DNA from: an uncultured Prevotella sp.
Lineage (GTDB): Bacteria; Bacteroidota; Bacteroidia; Bacteroidales; Bacteroidaceae
Direction: 5' to 3'
Assembly: GCA_944320235.1 (NCBI GenBank)
Contig: CALUGQ010000007.1
Location: 55,335 to 119,334 of the forward strand
DNA: 64,000 nt
Shown: piece after piece, positions 1 through 7,611 of the stretch
How the letters are laid out: each line of letters begins with the position of its first letter
Position numbering within the stretch: the first letter of the stretch is position 1
Position numbers and translations under genes: made by a program
The notes under the pieces: model-generated
Seen by the model: the letters and a program-made list of their open reading frames with translations, nothing else
What the model was told of the DNA's origin: nothing
Database searches by the model: none

Positions 1-373
1 CACGCGACTGGCCCACCTCGGCACGCCCGACGTCATCATAGTGTTCGGCGGCACCAACGACTCGTGGGCAGGCTCGCCCCTCGGCAAGTTCAAGTACGAG
101 GGCATACGCCGCGCCGACCTCTACTCGTTCCGCCCTGCCATGGCCTACATGCTGGCCCGCCTGCAGGAGCTTTACCCCACGGCCGCACTGTGGTTCGTGC
201 TCAACGACGGCCTCAAGGAGAGCGTCACGCAGTCGGCCGAGGCCATCTGCGCCCGCTACGGCGTGCCGGTCATCAGGCTCAAGGGCATCAGCAAGAAGAA
301 CGGCCACCCCGACGCAGAGGGCATGAGGCAGATAGCCGACCAGGTGTGCGCGGCCTTGCAGAAAGACAGCTAA
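1..373 (+). CDS. SGNH-family hydrolase, C-terminal part (gene runs off the window start)
   Basis: The reading frame is open from the first base of the window, so the true start lies upstream. The visible 123 or so residues contain a GGTND block, which fits block III of SGNH/GDSL esterases (oxyanion Asn). Near the end NGHPDAEGM fits block V, with the catalytic His followed by Pro. Such proteins remove acyl groups from sugars or act on other esters, often in the periplasm. The gene ends 6 bases before a polysaccharide deacetylase on the same strand, so the two are probably co-transcribed, which suggests glycan de-esterification. The substrate cannot be read from this fragment, and the nucleophile Ser is outside the window. 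Confidence 0.8.
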   Translation, partial: TRLAHLGTPDVIIVFGGTNDSWAGSPLGKFKYEGIRRADLYSFRPAMAYMLARLQELYPTAALWFVLNDGLKESVTQSAEAICARYGVPVIRLKGISKKNGHPDAEGMRQIADQVCAALQKDS

Positions 374-379
374 GGTGCC

Positions 380-1375
380 ATGGAAATGAGGAAAACACTG
401 TTCTGCGCCGTGGCCGTGCTGGCGGCCGTTCCCGCGCTGGCCGGCTTGCGTGGCGGGCCTGTGCCGGCCATCGACACGGCAGGCATACACGTGGCCACAT
501 ACTACGGAGGCCGCCGCGCCTCCGTCACCTTCACCTTCGACGACGGGCTGCTTGAGCACTACACACTCGTGTTCCCCGAACTGAAGAGGCGCCGCCTGAA
601 AGCCACATTCGGCATCGTGGGCAGCAAGGTGGGGCGCGACATGAAGGGAACGCCCTGCCTGACCTGGCCCATGCTGCGCGAGATGGCCGCCGACGGGCAG
701 GAGATAGCCAGCCACGGCTGGGAGCACCGCAACGTCACCACGCTTGCCCCGGAGGCCCTGCGCCACGAGATTGAGCGCAACGATAGCGCCTTCGCCGACA
801 GCCTCGGGCTGAGGCCGATGACTTACTTCTACCCCGGCAACCGCAAGAGCGAGGCCGCCGTGGCCCGGTGCGAGGCCGGGAGGGTGGGCAGCAGGCTCGC
901 CCAGGTGAGCCTCGGCAGCAAGCGCGACTCGGCCTGGATGCGCCGGTGGGTTGACGGCCTGCTCGCCGACGGGGGCTGGGGCGTGGCCATGACCCACGGC
1001 ATAACCACGGGCTACGACGCGCTGGGCGACCCGAGCCGCCTCTGGGGCTTGCTCGACTATGTCGGCTCACTGCGCGACAGCCTCTGGGTGGCCACGCTCG
1101 CCGACGCCACAGCCTACCGCCGTGAGCGCGGAGCCGTGGCCATAGAGGTCATGCAGGCCGCAGGCACGGTGGTGGTCAAGCCCTCGCTGCCTCTCGACAG
1201 CTCCGTCTACCGCCACCCGCTGACGCTCGTCGTGCCTGCGGCAGGCCCCGTTGAGGCAAGGCAGGGCAGCGCGCTGCTCCCCGTGGCGCTGCGCGGCGGC
1301 GACGCCCTCATCGACTTCGACCCTCACGGCCCGCCCGTCGTCTTGACCGCGGCGCCAGGGCGGCAGCGGCATTAA
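380..1375 (+). CDS. Polysaccharide deacetylase (NodB-like, carbohydrate esterase 4 type), secreted
   Basis: A 331-residue protein with a hydrophobic N-terminal signal peptide (about residues 4-22). The NodB motifs are visible: TFDDG at about residues 52-56 (D54/D55 for metal and catalysis), then SHGWEH with H112 and H116 as the two metal-binding His, then FYPGN as the third motif. Family members remove N- or O-acetyl groups from polysaccharides with a divalent metal. The start at 380 lies 6 bases after the upstream hydrolase stop; an ATG at 386 is an equally good start. It probably forms one unit with the SGNH hydrolase. The exact substrate (peptidoglycan, chitin-like or plant glycan) is not visible. 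Confidence 0.85.
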   Translation: MEMRKTLFCAVAVLAAVPALAGLRGGPVPAIDTAGIHVATYYGGRRASVTFTFDDGLLEHYTLVFPELKRRRLKATFGIVGSKVGRDMKGTPCLTWPMLREMAADGQEIASHGWEHRNVTTLAPEALRHEIERNDSAFADSLGLRPMTYFYPGNRKSEAAVARCEAGRVGSRLAQVSLGSKRDSAWMRRWVDGLLADGGWGVAMTHGITTGYDALGDPSRLWGLLDYVGSLRDSLWVATLADATAYRRERGAVAIEVMQAAGTVVVKPSLPLDSSVYRHPLTLVVPAAGPVEARQGSALLPVALRGGDALIDFDPHGPPVVLTAAPGRQRH

Positions 1376-1427
1376 GCCGTATTGCCACTGCAACTTTAGA
1401 CATCAACCAGCTAAAACGACAAGATAC

Positions 1428-3383
1428 ATGAAGCGAAACCATATTTTACTTGCGCTTGCGCTGTGGGCAGGCACCGCTGCCACGGCCGCCACAAACACCG
1501 TTACGTCGCCCGACGGGCGGCTCACCGTGACTCTCGGCGACGAGGCGGGCCGCATATTCTATTCCGTGGCTTACGACGGCAAGCCCATGCTTGGCCGCTC
1601 AGCGCTCGGCCTGAAGGCCAACATAGGCGACTTCTCGACAGGCCTGAGCGAGCGCGCCGTGAGCAAGAAGCGTATAGACACCACCTACACGATGCGCGGC
1701 GCCAAGGCCTCTAAGGTGCGCTATGTGGCCAACCTGATGGGCATCATATACGAAAACGCAAAGAAGGACCTGATGACCGTCACGTTCTGCGTCTCCAACA
1801 ACGACGTGGCTTTCCGCTACACGTTCCCTCAGCAGGGCGAGACGGCCTGCATGGTCGTCGAGGGCGAGGCCACGGCCTTCAACCTGCCGGCGCAGGCCAC
1901 GGCATTCATAAGCCCGCAGTCTGACCCGATGATAGGCTGGAAGCGCACCAAGCCGAGCTACGAGGAGGTATATTCGGCCGACGCGCCGCTCACCGCCCGC
2001 TCGCAGTATGGCCGGGGTTACGTGTTCCCGGCGCTCTTCCGCGTGGGCCAGGACGGTTGGGTGCTGCTGAGCGAGACCGGCACCGACGGCTCTTACCCGG
2101 CCTGCCACCTCAGCGACTACGACCCCGCCACGGGCTACGGCATAGCCTTCCCCATGCCCGAAGAGGCCAACGGCTTCGGCTCCGCCACTGCTTCTATGGC
2201 CCTGCCCGGCAGCACCCCGTGGCGCACAGTCACCGTGGGGGCCACGCTGAAGCCCATCGTCGAGACCACGGTGCAGTATGACGTGGTGGGCCAGAAGTAC
2301 GCCCCCTCTGAGCAATACCGCCCGGGCCGCTACACGTGGAGCTGGCTCATATGGCAGGACAACGCCACGAAGTACGCCGAGCAGGTGCAGTTCATAGACC
2401 TCGCAGCGGCCATGGGCTACGAGTATACGCTCGTTGACGGGCTGTGGGACAGGCAGATAGGCCGCGCCGGGATTGAGGAGCTGAGCCGCTACGCGCAGTC
2501 AAAGGGCGTGCACCTGCTGCTGTGGTACAACAGCAACGGCAACCAGAACGACGCGCCGCAGGGGCCGAAGAACTGCATGAACACGGCCATTGCCCGCAAG
2601 AAGGAGATGGCCTGGATGAAGAGCATCGGCGTGAAGGGCATCAAGGTTGACTTCTTCGGCAGCGACAAGCAGCACACCATGCAGCTCTACGAAGACATAC
2701 TCAGCGATGCCAACGACTACGGCTTGCAGGTCATCTTCCACGGCTGCACGCTGCCGCGCGGCTGGGAGAGGATGTACCCCAACTTCGTTTCGAGCGAGGC
2801 CGTGCTCGCCTCCGAGAACGTGTATTTCTCCGAGGAGCACGCCAGGCGGGAGGCTTTCGACCTCACGCTCCACCCCTTCTGCCGCAACGCCGTGGCTTCC
2901 ATGGACTGGGGAGGCACCATCATGAACCGCCGCATGTCGCGCGACAACAAGCGGCGCCACCAGCGATATACCACCGATGTGTTCGAGATGGCCGCCGCCA
3001 TAGTCAACCAGAGCGCCATACAGTGCATAGCCCTGCAGCCCAACAACCTCACGGAACTGCCCCGCATGGAGCTTGACTGGCTGCGCAGTGTGCCCACCGC
3101 GTGGGACGAGACGCGCTTCGTCGACGGCTACCCGGGCCGCTACGTCGTGCTTGCGCGCCGCTGCGGCGACCGTTGGTGCGTGGCCGGGCTCAACGCCGAG
3201 GCCGAGGCCAAGACGCTGAAGCTCTGCCTGCCGATGCTCGCGGGCCGCGAAGTGACCGTATACAGCGACAAGGAAGCCAAGGGCGGGGCGATGCCCGAGG
3301 CGCAGCTGAAGCGCGCCAGGGTGGGCAAGGACGGCTCACTCAAGGTGACCATCCAGCCCTCGGGCGGGCTTATCGTAGAGTGA
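1428..3383 (+). CDS. Glycoside hydrolase family 97 (alpha-glycosidase; residues fit the retaining alpha-galactosidase-type branch)
   Basis: A 651-residue secreted protein: signal peptide at 1-20, a beta-sandwich N-terminal region, a central (beta/alpha)8 barrel (about 300-560, with WSWLIWQD and GIKVDFF) and a C-terminal beta domain. GH97 splits into inverting glucosidases (SusB) and retaining enzymes. From memory, the retaining Bacteroides enzyme BT1871 uses Asp415 and Glu470. Here D408 (in IKVDFF) and E463 (in LASEN) have the same 55-residue spacing, which favours the retaining, alpha-galactosidase-like class; this is inference. It lies 52 bases after the deacetylase and probably in the same carbohydrate locus. 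There is no SusCD pair next to it. Confidence 0.9.
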   Translation: MKRNHILLALALWAGTAATAATNTVTSPDGRLTVTLGDEAGRIFYSVAYDGKPMLGRSALGLKANIGDFSTGLSERAVSKKRIDTTYTMRGAKASKVRYVANLMGIIYENAKKDLMTVTFCVSNNDVAFRYTFPQQGETACMVVEGEATAFNLPAQATAFISPQSDPMIGWKRTKPSYEEVYSADAPLTARSQYGRGYVFPALFRVGQDGWVLLSETGTDGSYPACHLSDYDPATGYGIAFPMPEEANGFGSATASMALPGSTPWRTVTVGATLKPIVETTVQYDVVGQKYAPSEQYRPGRYTWSWLIWQDNATKYAEQVQFIDLAAAMGYEYTLVDGLWDRQIGRAGIEELSRYAQSKGVHLLLWYNSNGNQNDAPQGPKNCMNTAIARKKEMAWMKSIGVKGIKVDFFGSDKQHTMQLYEDILSDANDYGLQVIFHGCTLPRGWERMYPNFVSSEAVLASENVYFSEEHARREAFDLTLHPFCRNAVASMDWGGTIMNRRMSRDNKRRHQRYTTDVFEMAAAIVNQSAIQCIALQPNNLTELPRMELDWLRSVPTAWDETRFVDGYPGRYVVLARRCGDRWCVAGLNAEAEAKTLKLCLPMLAGREVTVYSDKEAKGGAMPEAQLKRARVGKDGSLKVTIQPSGGLIVE

Positions 3384-3839
3384 GCGCAGCGGGCCGCGGC
3401 CTGCCTGCCCCGTGGCGGTTGGCCGCGGCTGCCCCGTGGCGGCTGCGGCCTGGTGCGTTCCGGTGAGTTTCCGCCGTTTGTTGTTGTTCAGTCGGGTCTG
3501 TCGCTGTTTTTCATGGTTGCTCTTGCTGCCGGGGCCGTTTACCCCGCCGTGTTCCGTGGGGTTTGCCCAAGTGCCTGGCAGTCAGGTGTTTCGCGCTTCT
3601 TGCCGCCCGCCGCAACCTTTATTAGACGAAACGGAGCTGCATTTGGTTTAATGTGAATGGTTGTTTAACAAAACTTAACGGGGGGGTAAAATGTAATATG
3701 GATTAAAAAGCGTACCTTTGCAAGGTGGTACGGTGCGCTCGTGAAAATGGAAGCAAACCTACATTCCTCTAGTTGTCACCGTCGCCATGGCATATATGTA
3801 TTGATTATACGCTGTACTCTTGTGGTAAACTAAAAGCCG
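3384..3839. other. Intergenic region with GC-rich imperfect repeat and a promoter
   Basis: 456 bases without a convincing gene. The first 80 bases hold an imperfect tandem of CCCCGTGGCGG-type sequence (about 3408-3450). Two overlapping open frames (3412-3651, 3453-3656) lack good start sites and family features. Base composition turns AT-rich after about 3640, and a -7 box lies at 3713-3720. The transcript from it would have about a 110-base leader before the HTH gene. I see no clear terminator hairpin for the GH97 gene. Confidence 0.6.
3713..3720 (+). promoter_or_regulatory. Bacteroidota-type -7 box (TACCTTTG) for the HTH gene
   Basis: It matches the TAnnTTTG consensus of the Bacteroidota primary sigma factor exactly. 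A TTTG -33 box at the usual 19-20 bp distance is not seen, so strength is uncertain. Confidence 0.55.
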
Positions 3840-4076
3840 ATGTCTATGATACACTTAGGAAACCGTATACGTGAAGTGCTCCGCGAGCAGGGGCGCAATG
3901 CCTGTTGGCTTGCCGCCAGGATACCTTGCGAGCGTTCAAACGTGTACAATATCTTCCGCAGGGGCAGCATGGGTGTTGACCTACTGTACCGCATCAGCGA
4001 AGTGCTTGGCCATGATTTCTTCAAGGAGATATCCGATACCTTGCCATGTAAGGCCGGCGCCGACAATCCAGGGTGA
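3840..4076 (+). CDS. Small helix-turn-helix (XRE/Cro-like) DNA-binding protein
   Basis: A 78-residue protein; the start may be 3840 or the ATG at 3846. Residues about 7-60 form one helix-turn-helix unit with the pattern WLAARIPCERSNVYNIFRR, then a helix LLYRISEVLGHDFF. The same layout (single domain, ending shortly after the HDFF-like segment) is common among small Bacteroidales XRE-type proteins. It is a presumed transcription regulator with unknown targets. It stands alone, with its own -7 box upstream. A Cys in the N-terminal helix is not conserved in my memory of the family, and there is no ligand domain. Confidence 0.7.
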   Translation: MSMIHLGNRIREVLREQGRNACWLAARIPCERSNVYNIFRRGSMGVDLLYRISEVLGHDFFKEISDTLPCKAGADNPG

Positions 4077-4540
4077 GCCCCTCTTGGGCTTTGTGTGCCC
4101 TGCCTGTTCGTTTGTTTTTGCCGTGCCGGGTGCGTAGGTTCCCGTAGCTGTCGCTGTGTCAGCGGGGGCGTGGGCCTGGACGAACACGTTCGCGTTGCCC
4201 ACGCCTCTACTGAGCCGGTAAAGATGATTACATTAAAGATACAATTGAGGTCTGAAAAAGTTATGCTCTGATTTACTCTGTTCACTGATTTTCATTCGTC
4301 TCTGTCCGCTTGCCGCCCTTCGGCGTGAAGCCTGCGTGGCGCCTGCTTCGCCTGTCTCGCCGCCGTGTCGTGGCGGCTTCGGCGGCCCTTGTTTGTTTCC
4401 TGCTGCAAAGTTACGCTTTTCTTGGGCTTCGGCCAGTATAAATATTGCAGTAAAAAATACCAATTTTACGGAAAGGCGGGGTGCGGAATTGAAAATGAGC
4501 CTTTGGCTTCCCCGCTGGGAAGTTACAGGCTCCCATCAAT
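4077..4540. other. Intergenic region, no gene recognised
   Basis: About 460 bases between the HTH gene and tRNA-Gln. Open frames here (for example minus-strand 4233-4463) have no family features and are interrupted by low-complexity GC-rich sequence. One minus-strand -7-like box (TAACTTTG complement, about 4406-4413) would transcribe toward the HTH gene. I see no RNA gene or repeat apart from the tandem repeat listed next. Confidence 0.5.
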
Positions 4541-4578
4541 ATGAAAAATATTCTGTTGGATGAAAAATATTCTGTTGG
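4541..4578. repeat. Tandem 19-bp direct repeat abutting the tRNA-Gln 3' end
   Basis: ATGAAAAATATTCTGTTGG occurs twice with no gap, at 4541-4559 and 4560-4578. The last three bases of the second copy (TGG) are the complement of the encoded CCA end of tRNA-Gln. The duplication is perfect. Confidence 0.9.
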
Positions 4579-4649
4579 TTGTCCAAGGCGGATTCGAACC
4601 ACCACAAACAGAACCAAAACCTGTTGTGCTACCATTACACCATTGGACA
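4576..4649 (-). tRNA. tRNA-Gln (anticodon UUG), CCA encoded
   Basis: Read on the minus strand, the cloverleaf folds fully. The acceptor TGTCCAA pairs with TTGGACA. The D arm is GTG/CAC. The anticodon stem ACAGG/TCTGT has loop TTTTGGT, giving anticodon TTG. The T arm is GGTGG/CCGCC with loop TTCGAAT. The discriminator A is followed by an encoded CCA. A full TTTG-N20-TAACTTTG promoter lies 10 bases upstream. Confidence 0.95.
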
Positions 4650-4658
4650 ATGCGGCTG

Positions 4659-4690
4659 CAAAGTTAATGCTTTTTGGCCTAACCGCCAAA
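4659..4690 (-). promoter_or_regulatory. Promoter of tRNA-Gln (TTTG-N20-TAACTTTG)
   Basis: On the minus strand the -33 box TTTG (4687-4690) and -7 box TAACTTTG (4659-4666) are separated by 20 bases, the consensus layout for Bacteroidota. The tRNA begins 10 bases downstream. Confidence 0.8.
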
Positions 4691-4790
4691 TTTTCGGGCC
4701 TGTTTTTTTTGCTCCCGCCCATGCCGCCGCCCCGTTTCGGGCTGTGGCCCGTCCGTGCGGCGTGGCGTTGCAGCCCGCCCGCCTTGCGTT

Positions 4791-5423
4791 TCAGAGCTTG
4801 CGTATGATGGTCAGCCCGTCGCGCATGGGCAGTATCACCCGCTCCACGCGCGGGTCGCGCGCCACGAGGTCGTTGAATTGCTCTATGCCATGCGTCTGCC
4901 TGTCGCGGTCGTAGGCATGGTCAACCACGTGCCCGTCCCAGAGCGTGTTGTCGGCAAGTATGAAGCCGCCCTGCCTCACCACCGTCAGCGCCATCTCGTA
5001 AGCCTGTATGTACGTGCGCTTGTCGCCGTCGATGAACGCCATGTCGAACACTATGCCCAGCCGTGGTGCCTCGGTGATGGCGTCGCCGATGGTGAACACT
5101 ATCTTGTCGGCCACGGGCGAGCCTTCTATCCACGGGCGGGTGAAGTCTTCCTGCTCGTCGTTTATCTCGAATGTGTACACCTTGCCGCCCTCGTCGAGCC
5201 CCTCGGCCATGCAGATGGCGCTGTAGCCGCTGAACGTTCCCACCTCGAGTATGTTCCTCGGCCTTGCCATCCTTACCAGCATCTTCAGCAGCCGCCCCTG
5301 CAGGTGGCCGCTGGCCATGCGTCCGTGCAGCGTGTGCAGGTTGGTGGCCCGGTACAGGCGGTAGAGGTAATCGCCCTCGGGGTCGATGTGCGAGAGCACG
5401 TATTGTTCCAGTTCAGGTGACAT
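4791..5423 (-). CDS. Class I SAM-dependent O-methyltransferase (catechol/caffeoyl-CoA type family)
   Basis: A 210-residue soluble protein. The SAM-binding motif I is visible as ILEVGTFSGYSA (about residues 60-71). It is followed by FIDGDKRTY (metal- and substrate-binding motif) and ILADNTLWDG, all typical of the O-methyltransferase family 3. These enzymes move a methyl group from SAM to a hydroxyl group with a divalent metal; the substrate is unknown. It follows aroQ on the same strand with a 173-base gap containing a T-rich repeat, so co-transcription is possible but not certain. Length is normal for the family. Confidence 0.88.
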   Translation of the reverse strand: MSPELEQYVLSHIDPEGDYLYRLYRATNLHTLHGRMASGHLQGRLLKMLVRMARPRNILEVGTFSGYSAICMAEGLDEGGKVYTFEINDEQEDFTRPWIEGSPVADKIVFTIGDAITEAPRLGIVFDMAFIDGDKRTYIQAYEMALTVVRQGGFILADNTLWDGHVVDHAYDRDRQTHGIEQFNDLVARDPRVERVILPMRDGLTIIRKL

Positions 5424-5552
5424 TCTTTTTCGTGATCAGAGGTTGGCAAGGCGCGCAATCGCCGTCTTGGCGGGGTCGCAGCTGTAAAATGAATCGCCGC
5501 TTTGCGGTAACCGCAGTCGTAAATGACTTGCCGCCACCCGCTGTGCGCAGCC

Positions 5553-5606
5553 CTTTTTACCTTTTTACTTTTTTACCTTTTTACTTTTTTACCTTTTTAC
5601 CTTTTA
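5553..5606. repeat. T-rich short tandem repeat (CCTTTTTACTTTTTTA type) at the aroQ 3' end
   Basis: Units such as TTTTTACC and TTTTTTAC repeat about seven times. The repeat covers the last codons and the stop of aroQ (minus strand) and extends into the spacer before the O-methyltransferase. On the minus strand it reads as A-rich runs with GGTAAAAA. Confidence 0.85.
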
Positions 5607-6016
5607 ACAAGGTAGTCTACGGCCAGCCGGTAGGAATCGAGGCCGAAGCCGCATATCACTCCCACGCATACGCACGATATGAAGGAGTGGTGGCGGAACT
5701 CCTCGCGCTTGTGCACGTTGGATATGTGTACCTCCACCACCGGGCTCTTGAGCGAGCGGATGCAGTCTTGCAGCGCCACGCTCGTGTGCGTGTAAGCCCC
5801 GGCGTTGAGCACTATGCCGTCGGCCGTGAAGCCTACCTCCTGCATCTTGTCTATCAGTTCGCCCTCTATGTTGCTCTGGTAGTAGCCTATCTCCACGCCG
5901 GGGAACAGGGCGCGCAGCTTTGGCAGGTAAGCCTCGAAGGAGCTGTCGCCGTAGATGCCCGGCTCGCGCACGCCGAGCAGGTTGAGGTTGGGTCCGTTGA
6001 TTATTTGTATTTTCAT
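5597..6016 (-). CDS. aroQ: 3-dehydroquinate dehydratase, type II
   Basis: A 139-residue cytosolic enzyme that dehydrates 3-dehydroquinate to 3-dehydroshikimate in the shikimate pathway. The N-terminal INGPNLNLLG, R17 and Y22 (VREPGIYG, the active-site loop Arg and Tyr), VLNAGAYTHTS, and EVHISNVHKREEFR are the conserved type II motifs. I chose the ATG at 6016 because homology begins with MKIQIINGPN; the open frame continues upstream to 6076 without family sequence. Its last codons lie in a T-rich tandem repeat, so the C-terminus (VKR) may be variable. A -7 box lies about 95 bases upstream. Confidence 0.95.
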   Translation of the reverse strand: MKIQIINGPNLNLLGVREPGIYGDSSFEAYLPKLRALFPGVEIGYYQSNIEGELIDKMQEVGFTADGIVLNAGAYTHTSVALQDCIRSLKSPVVEVHISNVHKREEFRHHSFISCVCVGVICGFGLDSYRLAVDYLVKR

Positions 6017-6111
6017 ATGTCGAATATATTGTGTACCTTTGCATAACCCAAGCTGCGCCCGGCAATCAGCGGGCAATCCCGCGTTGCCTGCGTCGGCCTG
6101 CTTGCAGGCGG

Positions 6112-6119
6112 CAAAGTTA
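6112..6119 (-). promoter_or_regulatory. -7 box (TAACTTTG) for aroQ
   Basis: The complement of 6112-6119 reads TAACTTTG, pointing at aroQ. No well-spaced TTTG is visible upstream. A plus-strand TACCTTTG at 6034-6041 points the other way, toward xerD, so the interval may be divergently transcribed. Confidence 0.5.
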
Positions 6120-6343
6120 CTAAAATTATTCCGGCTTGCGGCTGCCGTCGGCCAAAAAAGCCCGCCGCTTATATATTATTAAATGTATGTAATAGTAAAT
6201 GAATGTCCGGCATTTTGCATTGACGAACGGAACAAGGAAGCGAATGGGAACATACGTCCTCTGACTCCTTAGCGTAACGCAGTGGAGCGATGACTTCATG
6301 TAACTCCTTTAACTCCTTTGATTCAATATGACAAAACAGACAG

Positions 6344-7273
6344 ATGATGACCGAAGCCAATCCCATCGACGCCAACATCGTGCGCAGCTACGTGCGCTAC
6401 CTCAGGCTTGAGCGCAACTACTCGGGCAACACGCTCGAGGCTTACCGCCGCGACGTGCAGAAGCTGCTCGACTACCTGCGCCCCGAGGGGCGGAGCCTGC
6501 TCGACGTGGCACCGGCCGACATGCACAACTTCATAGCCGCGCTCTGCGACATTGGCATCTCGCCAACGTCGCAGTGCCGCGTGCTCAGCGGCCTGCGCTC
6601 ACTCTTCCGCTACATGGTGCTCGACGGTTTCCGCCCCGACGACCCCACCGAGCTTATACCGTCGCCGCAGACGGGCGACCACCTGCCCGAGGTGCTCTCG
6701 GCCGCCGAGGTGGACGCCATGGAGGACGCCGAGCCCGACGACACGCCCCTCTGGCAGCGCAACCGGGCCATCATCGAGACGCTCTTCTCCTGCGGCCTGC
6801 GCGTCAGCGAGCTTACGGCCCTGGGCCTCTCCGACGTGTTTTTCGGCGAGGGCTACGTCCGCGTGCGCGGCAAGGGCGCCAAGGAGCGGCTCGTGCCGCT
6901 CTCGGGGCGTGCCGTGCGCGAGCTTGACGCATGGCTCTGCCGGCGCGGCGAGATTCCCGTGAAGCCCGGCGAGGACGACTACGTGTTCCTTAACCGCCGG
7001 GGCAGCCACCTCACCCGCACCATGGTGCTCATCATGGTGAAGCGCAAGGCCGCCGCCGCAGGCATCATCAAGACCATCAGCCCGCACACGCTGCGCCACT
7101 CGTTTGCCACGGCGCTGCTCGAGGGCGGGGCCGACCTCCGCGTGATACAGCAGCTGCTCGGCCACGAGAGCATAGCCACCACCGAGATTTACACCCACCT
7201 CGACACCACGGCCCTGCGGCGCGAGATACTGGAGCACCACCCGCGCAACCTTCCCGCCGACCCGTCATTGTAG
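6344..7273 (+). CDS. xerD: Site-specific tyrosine recombinase XerD
   Basis: A 309-residue recombinase, the usual Xer length. An N-terminal SAM-like core-binding domain occupies residues 1-100. The catalytic domain carries all key residues: R153 (GLRVSEL), H248 and R251 (HTLRHSF), H274 (LLGHES) and the nucleophile Y283 (YTHLD). Xer recombinases resolve chromosome dimers at dif with FtsK. The start could be 6344 or 6347. About 325 bases lie between it and aroQ; no perfect promoter is seen close to the start, though TAACTCCTTTG at about 6310-6321 is a near match. It has no mobile-element context, so it looks like the housekeeping enzyme rather than an integrase. XerC remains possible because the two are hard to tell apart by eye. 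Confidence 0.88.
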   Translation: MMTEANPIDANIVRSYVRYLRLERNYSGNTLEAYRRDVQKLLDYLRPEGRSLLDVAPADMHNFIAALCDIGISPTSQCRVLSGLRSLFRYMVLDGFRPDDPTELIPSPQTGDHLPEVLSAAEVDAMEDAEPDDTPLWQRNRAIIETLFSCGLRVSELTALGLSDVFFGEGYVRVRGKGAKERLVPLSGRAVRELDAWLCRRGEIPVKPGEDDYVFLNRRGSHLTRTMVLIMVKRKAAAAGIIKTISPHTLRHSFATALLEGGADLRVIQQLLGHESIATTEIYTHLDTTALRREILEHHPRNLPADPSL

Positions 7274-7298
7274 GGAGGGGCGCGCCGCTTCTGCGCAG

Positions 7299-7386
7299 GC
7301 GTGCCGTTTCGCCTTCCCGAACGGCCTGTTCCGGGCGATGAAACGGCCTGTTCCGGGCGGCGGAACGGCCCGTCTTGAAAACCGCC
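7299..7386 (+). repeat. 22-bp-period intergenic array A (4 units)
   Basis: Cores begin at 7299, 7321, 7343 and 7365, exactly 22 bases apart. Two units share ACGGCCTGTTCCGGGCG; the fourth has ACGGCCCGTCTTG and the first is degenerate. A tail resembling CTGTCCAGGGCTTCGG follows at about 7398. The rest of the 338-base gap after xerD holds nothing else but the promoter of the next gene. Confidence 0.85.
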
Positions 7387-7541
7387 TCCGCCGGGGCTGT
7401 CCAGGGCTTCGGCTGAGGCGGGTGCGCCCAGGGCCGCAGGGCACTCCCGGTTATTGTCCTTGCAATGGTTAAAAAGAATGAAAGAATATGAATTGTGATT
7501 TATTTTCCGCTTCTGCCTGTTGCTCGTTTCAAATAAAAGTG

Positions 7542-7549
7542 TATCTTTG
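7542..7549 (+). promoter_or_regulatory. -7 box (TATCTTTG) for the large secreted protein gene
   Basis: TATCTTTG lies 62 bases before the start codon. At 7519-7522 GTTG sits 19 bases upstream and is a one-mismatch -33 box. Confidence 0.6.
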
Positions 7550-7611
7550 CCCATTGAAACGACATCTATTGGCGTGACACCTATTAACTTAATTATTAAA
7601 TACAACAAACA

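Noticed and set aside
6344-7273. Tyrosine recombinase as evidence of a mobile element
   Set aside because: Length, motifs and housekeeping neighbours fit chromosomal XerD, with no element-associated genes or att sites.
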